From: JBEKZD01 sp050013395 | GTDB taxonomy: Bacteria > Verrucomicrobiota > Verrucomicrobiia > Palsa-1439 | Reading direction: 5' to 3' | Assembly (NCBI GenBank): GCA_050013395.1 | Contig: JBEKFI010000125.1 | Coordinates: 1-9,372 of the forward strand | Length of the DNA: 9,372 bases | Shown: positions 6,680 through 9,372 of the stretch, in pieces | How positions within the stretch are numbered: the first letter of the stretch is position 1 | Layout of the letters: each line of letters starts with the position of its first letter | Notes under the pieces: generated by a model | What the model was told of the DNA's origin: nothing | Database searches by the model: none | Seen by the model: the letters and a program-made list of their open reading frames with translations, nothing else | Translations under genes and position numbers: made by a program

Positions 6680-6699
6680 ATTGACTCCATTGACCCCCT
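6673..6699. repeat. Three 9-bp direct repeats at the right end of the RAYT unit
   Basis: TGACCCCAT, TGACTCCAT and TGACCCCCT follow one another without gaps. The first copy is part of the 27-bp terminal repeat and the other two lie outside it. The left end has no such array. They could be transposase binding sites or slippage products. Confidence 0.5.
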
Positions 6700-6764
6700 C
6701 CGTGGCTTCGGCGAAGAAGTCGGATGAAGCAAACCACGTGGAAGCGGGAACGGTTTGCTGCAAC

Positions 6765-6778
6765 TTCAACGCACTTTT
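6765..6778. repeat. Left copy of 14-bp direct repeat flanking the IS (probable target duplication)
   Basis: TTCAACGCACTTTT here is identical and in the same orientation to 8039-8052, with each copy directly outside an inverted terminal repeat of the element. Confidence 0.75.
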
Positions 6779-6910
6779 CGGGATGCCCCGGTACATCGTG
6801 TACCCCCCTTGGGGGTGAGAAGTAACTTCAACGGCAGGGGGTGAAGCAAGAAGATTGTGGGGGAGAGCTGGGGGGCTTTTTCGGCGAGCAACTCGACAGG
6901 GCTTTTCCAA

Positions 6911-6931
6911 CCCCGACACCGGGTGTCGGGG
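6911..6931. repeat. 21-bp palindrome in the transposase pseudogene
   Basis: CCCCGACACC (6911-6920) and GGTGTCGGGG (6922-6931) are perfect inverted arms around one base. The palindrome replaces the region expected after ATIE of the transposase. It belongs to the same type as 7036-7056. Confidence 0.8.
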
Positions 6932-6963
6932 CTCGATGGTGGCGTGCACGGTCTCGACATCGG

Positions 6964-6980
6964 TCCCGCGACCGCGGGAT
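6964..6980. repeat. 16-17 bp palindrome at the transposase frameshift
   Basis: TCCCGC-GACC-GCGGGA followed by T matches 1021-1037 except for one loop base. Removing about 17 bp (2 modulo 3) would join HCPN to DVETVHATIE in one frame, so this insertion explains the frameshift. Confidence 0.7.
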
Positions 6981-7035
6981 TGGGACAGTGGGGCGGGTTG
7001 AATTCGTGGCGCGCCTGCCACTGCTGCTCGATCTG

Positions 7036-7056
7036 CCCCGACATAAGGTGTCGGGG
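7036..7056. repeat. 21-bp palindrome in the transposase pseudogene, in frame
   Basis: CCCCGACA and TGTCGGGG are perfect 8-bp arms around TAAGG. Being 21 bp, it adds seven residues (PRHLMSG) after GETVHLQ without breaking the frame. Confidence 0.75.
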
Positions 7057-7849
7057 TTGCAGGTGCACCGTCTCGCCGTCGAACTCGGTGCCGAGATCGG
7101 TGCGGATTTCGATGGCGCGGGGGTCGATGCCGTGGCGCGCCAGGTGCGCCAAGAAGCGGTCGGCGGCGAGGGTGGCGTAGGTTTTGGACAGCTCGTTGCT
7201 GTAGGCTAGGAACTGCGTGCTGCAACTGAGCTCGCGGAGGCTGTACTGGTACTGCGGCGAGCCGAGCGCCTGCATCTGGGTCCAGTAGAAGGGCAGATCG
7301 GTCAGGTGTTTGGTGTCCATGCGGAAGCGGGTGAACGGCTGGTAGGCTGCCTTGATGGCGCGCAGATCGCGCTTTTTCTGATGGCGGCGTTTGGTTTTGC
7401 GGGTCAGGCCGTGGGCGCGCAGGATGCGGTTGACGGCGTTGTGCCCGAGGGGCAGATCGAATTCAGCGATGAGGCGGCGAGCGCCGAAGCCGGGAGTTTT
7501 CTTTCGCAGCGTGACCACCTTGCGTTCGAGCGCGGCGGAAGTCTTGTGCGGGCAGTTGTGGGGGGCGCGGCTGTGGGCGTGCAGTCCTTGGAGATGGTGC
7601 TGCTGGTAGCGGCGCAGCCATTGGCGGACGGTGTTGCGGGCACAGCCGAAGTGACGGGCGGCGGCCTTGATGCCATGCTGGAGGGCGTGGACCACGAGGT
7701 TGTGGCGCAGGGCGAAGTGGGTGTTTTCGGCGCGGATCATGGCGTAGTAGGGTCGGGACGATGTGGCTTGGGTCGTGATCTTGGACATGCGCGTGGTTGA
7801 GCCACAGTCGCGGCGGCTTGTCGAACGTTCCTTGACCCGCCGCCGCCGT

Positions 7850-7894
7850 GCAGCGCCCCGCCCCCCATTCCCCCCTTGAGGGGCGGGGCGCTGC
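7850..7894. repeat. Strong GC hairpin upstream of the transposase start
   Basis: Perfect 15-bp arms, GCAGCGCCCCGCCCC (7850-7864) and its complement (7880-7894), surround a 15-nt loop. The hairpin lies inside the IS, about 60 bp before ATG 7788 on the minus strand. No T-run follows, so it is not a standard terminator. It could block read-through transcription or translation into the transposase, or be another palindromic insertion. Confidence 0.65.
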
Positions 7895-8038
7895 GCGGCG
7901 AACGACAGGGGGGCTGTGAGTCCGCCCCAGTGGTGCGGAGCCACACGCGCAACTAGTTCCAGGTCTTCTGTGAAATGCACTGAATCTTGCGCATCCCAAA
8001 TCCGGGAGGGGGGTCACGATGTACCGGGGCCATCCTAG

Positions 8039-8052
8039 TTCAACGCACTTTT
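8039..8052. repeat. Right copy of 14-bp direct repeat flanking the IS
   Basis: TTCAACGCACTTTT is identical to 6765-6778 and begins directly after the right inverted end of the element. It lies about 40 bp from the end of the MarC-family gene, so the insertion landed just outside that gene. Confidence 0.75.
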
Positions 8053-8094
8053 GCGCTTGCCCGTGTTCGCTTATTCTTAGATGTTAAGCCTCAC

Positions 8095-8673
8095 CTATAT
8101 CGTTTGCCAGCCGTGGCGGATCATGCTGACGGCGATGGCGGCAAGCAGCAGGGAGATGATTTTCGAGATGGCGTTGAGCCCGGTCATGCCAATCCATTGC
8201 GCCAGCCGGTCGCTGAAGTGCAACGCCAAACTCACCAGGCACAGATTGATCACCAGTGCCACCAGCGTGAACGGTATCCCCACCGAATCCATCAGGATCA
8301 ACAAGGTGGTCAGCGTGGCCGGGCCGGCAATCAATGGCAGACCGAGCGGCACGATCCCGAAGTCTTCCGGCAATGGTGTTACGCTCGGCCCGGTCCGCAG
8401 CAGATCGCGTGATGCCAGCACCAGCAGAATCAGACCGCCCGCAACCTTGAAATCGCCGACGCTGATCCCCACTGCTTTAAAGATCAGCTTGCCGAGGAAC
8501 ATGAATCCGACGGCCACAATCGCCGCCGTCCAAGTGGCTTGATGGGTGATGCGGCTGCGCCGCTTCGCTTCGATCCCCGTCGTCATGCCGAGGAACAGCG
8601 GGACAATTCCGACGGGATCAAGCGCCACGAATAGTGGAATCCAAGCCAAGAGCAGTTTCTCCAACCAGATCAT
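8095..8673 (-). CDS. MarC-family (UPF0056) integral membrane protein
   Basis: This is a 192-residue protein with about six hydrophobic helices. The family signatures are LDPVGIVPLFLGMTTG (18-33) in the first half and FGIVPLGLPLIAGPATLTTL (105-124) in the second. The family (MarC/YchE/YhgN type) is found in the inner membrane; no transport substrate is firmly established, and the old link to multiple antibiotic resistance was withdrawn. The length is usual for the family and the ORF is intact. GAG stands about eight bases before the ATG as a weak ribosome site. It is divergent from the lipoprotein gene on the right, and an IS lies just behind its stop. Confidence 0.92.
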   Translation of the reverse strand: MIWLEKLLLAWIPLFVALDPVGIVPLFLGMTTGIEAKRRSRITHQATWTAAIVAVGFMFLGKLIFKAVGISVGDFKVAGGLILLVLASRDLLRTGPSVTPLPEDFGIVPLGLPLIAGPATLTTLLILMDSVGIPFTLVALVINLCLVSLALHFSDRLAQWIGMTGLNAISKIISLLLAAIAVSMIRHGWQTI

Positions 8674-8735
8674 GACGACTCAGGTCTTCGTCCATAACAG
8701 AAGTTGGCGCGCAAAGCAATCACGGGCCATAGATC

Positions 8736-8885
8736 GGGTGCGATTAAAGTGGTGGTCAGAACCCTCAGCTTGACCCTCTCTCTTGCGCGATAAGGGAGAG
8801 GGGATTTCCTCGCCCCTGCTTGCCGGGGGAGAGGATCAAGGTGAGGGGGTGCCTGTGCTGGTGACCACCACTTTTGATCGCACCC
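8736..8885. mobile_element. 150-bp MITE-like element between divergent genes
   Basis: Near-perfect inverted ends: 8736-8758 (gggtgcgatt, then aaagtggtggtca) and 8862-8885, differing by one base and one indel. Inner portions are also inverted (CCCTCAGCTTGACCCTCTC against CCCTCACCTTGATCCTCTC), as are ctcttgcgcgataagggag-type inner arms. No ORF is present. It fills most of the 262-bp gap between the MarC gene and the thioredoxin-like gene, so it may carry or displace promoter signals. Confidence 0.75.
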
Positions 8886-8935
8886 TCGAAGACCCTCACT
8901 GACGAAGCAGATGACTTGGTGTAGAGTAACGAAAT

Positions 8936-9372
8936 ATGAATCGACCAAGATGGTGGTTGGTGGGCGTCGTAGGATTGGCATTGATCGTAGGCTGCGGGCG
9001 GCCGCGGCCCGTGCCGTTGGAGAGTGTGCAGGTCACGCCGGTGAAGGCGCACGATGTTTTGCGTGTGGTCAATGAGCCAGGAACGAAAGTGGTGCTGGTG
9101 AACATGTGGGCCACATGGTGCGGACCGTGTCGGGAGGAATTCCCCGCCATCGTCAAGCTGGCGCGACGCTATCAGGCGCGCGGATTGCGAGTCGTGTTCG
9201 TGTCCTCGGATGTCGAAAGCGAGTTGCCCAGCGTGAAACAATTCTTGGCGAAACAGGGAGTCGATTTCCCATCGTACCTCAAGGCGGAGAAGGATCAGGA
9301 GTTCATCAACGGGGTCGATCCGCGCTGGAGCGGCGCGTTGCCCGCGACGTTTATCTACGACGGTAGCGGCAA
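8936..9372 (+). CDS. Thioredoxin-like (TlpA/ResA-type) lipoprotein, cut by window end
   Basis: 145 codons are visible. Residues 1-20 form a lipoprotein signal (RPRWW, a hydrophobic core, then lipobox IVGC with Cys20), so the mature protein should be membrane-anchored facing outward. The thioredoxin fold starts near 40. VVLVNMWATWCGPCREEFPA (52-71) holds the CxxC redox pair Cys62/Cys65, FVSSDVES (88-95) is the next strand, and GALPATFIYD (133-142) carries the cis-proline (Pro136). This is the pattern of TlpA/ResA/DsbE-like thiol-disulfide oxidoreductases, which reduce or isomerise disulfides outside the cytoplasm, for instance in cytochrome c maturation. The partner is unknown. The start at 8936 is supported by the signal peptide; AGAG lies nine bases upstream. 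Confidence 0.92.
   Translation, partial: MNRPRWWLVGVVGLALIVGCGRPRPVPLESVQVTPVKAHDVLRVVNEPGTKVVLVNMWATWCGPCREEFPAIVKLARRYQARGLRVVFVSSDVESELPSVKQFLAKQGVDFPSYLKAEKDQEFINGVDPRWSGALPATFIYDGSG

Larger units (their letters stand above)
6766..7788 (-). pseudogene. DDE (rve) transposase of IS481/IS3 type, frameshifted and palindrome-ridden
   Basis: The likely start is ATG 7788 (MSKITTQATSS) or 7740 (MIRAENTHFALR); the frame is open further upstream to 7980, but that part reads through a GC hairpin. A helix-turn-helix (IKAAARHFGCARNTVRQWL, about 105-122 of the longest frame) is followed by the integrase core. The first Asp is in FRMDTKHL and the second in IEIRTDLGTEFDG. The expected DVETVHATIE, which carries the third acidic residue, occurs in a different frame, just after a 16-17 bp palindrome (6964-6980), so the long ORF cannot encode a complete catalytic triad. 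After ATIE comes another palindrome (6911-6931), and then GWKSPVELLAEK, the usual C-terminal motif, back in the original frame; the roughly 40-60 residues normally between them are absent. The coding end at 6766 is arbitrary. I regard it as inactive. Confidence 0.8.
6779..8038. mobile_element. IS481/IS3-like insertion sequence, decayed
   Basis: Imperfect inverted ends lie at 6781-6809 and 8007-8035. Both contain CCCCGGTACATCGTG followed by ACCCCCC when read inward, with single-base indels between them. Identical 14-bp direct repeats flank the ends, so this looks like one insertion event. The size of 1.26 kb and a long target duplication agree with what is known of the IS481 family, and the single DDE transposase agrees too. 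The ends are not the usual TGT, so the family call is provisional. Confidence 0.65.

Noticed and set aside
4201..6680. Functional integron
   Set aside because: The integrase is split, lacks its central catalytic region and has Cys in place of the nucleophile Tyr; no cassettes are present.
6726..6760. Small stem GCAAACC/GGTTTGC between the RAYT unit and the IS as a terminator
   Set aside because: Seven-base stem with a 16-nt loop and no T-run on either strand; too weak to call.
7306..7800. Plus-strand ORF of 164 codons opposite the transposase
   Set aside because: Antisense to the transposase, whose HTH and integrase-core motifs are clear; no independent support.
1..9372. CRISPR array or integron cassette (attC) array
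   Set aside because: No regularly spaced direct repeats, and no repeated attC-like sites were seen; repeats present are palindromic mini-elements or transposon ends.

Overview
The window looks like a GC-rich, repeat-laden accessory stretch of a Gram-negative bacterial chromosome. The mix of a PEP-CTERM-type CAAX protease-related protein, large membrane/TPR proteins of the TMTC-like GT-C type, an S23 (23S rRNA intervening-sequence) protein gene, integron integrase remains and many small palindromic elements would fit a Verrucomicrobiota/PVC-like or related environmental genome. That taxonomic reading is tentative: no rRNA or core phylogenetic marker is present.

Positions 1-4203 (minus strand) hold a tightly packed operon read right to left: a CPBP/CAAX protease-related membrane protein (4203-3499), a GT-C-like membrane protein with C-terminal TPRs (3497-1605), and a tandem paralogue of it (1608 to beyond position 1). 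Gaps are 1 nt and a 4-nt ATGA overlap, so translation is probably coupled. Each gene carries a different palindromic mini-element in frame inside its coding sequence. Two of these have the layout of paired REP sequences (GTAG-led hairpins in inverted orientation).

Positions 4196-6680 are recombinase wreckage. An integron-type integrase gene is split: its N-terminal part (5223-4729) and last ~40 codons (about 4320-4196) are separated by an S23/four-helix-bundle gene bounded by 26-bp imperfect inverted repeats, and the central catalytic region is missing. A second tyrosine recombinase starts at 5397 on the plus strand and is cut after about 50 codons by a RAYT (REP-associated tyrosine transposase) unit bounded by perfect 27-bp inverted repeats.

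Positions 6765-8052 hold a 1.26-kb IS481/IS3-like insertion with inverted ends and a 14-bp flanking direct repeat. Its transposase is broken, and three short palindromes lie in the 3' half of the gene, one of which coincides with a frameshift before the third catalytic acidic residue.

Positions 8095-9372 return to ordinary genes: a MarC-family membrane protein (minus) and a divergent thioredoxin-like lipoprotein (plus, cut by the window end), separated by a 150-bp MITE-like element.

The main theme is heavy colonisation by small palindromic elements, several tolerated in frame inside proteins, next to three unrelated kinds of IR-bounded mobile units.
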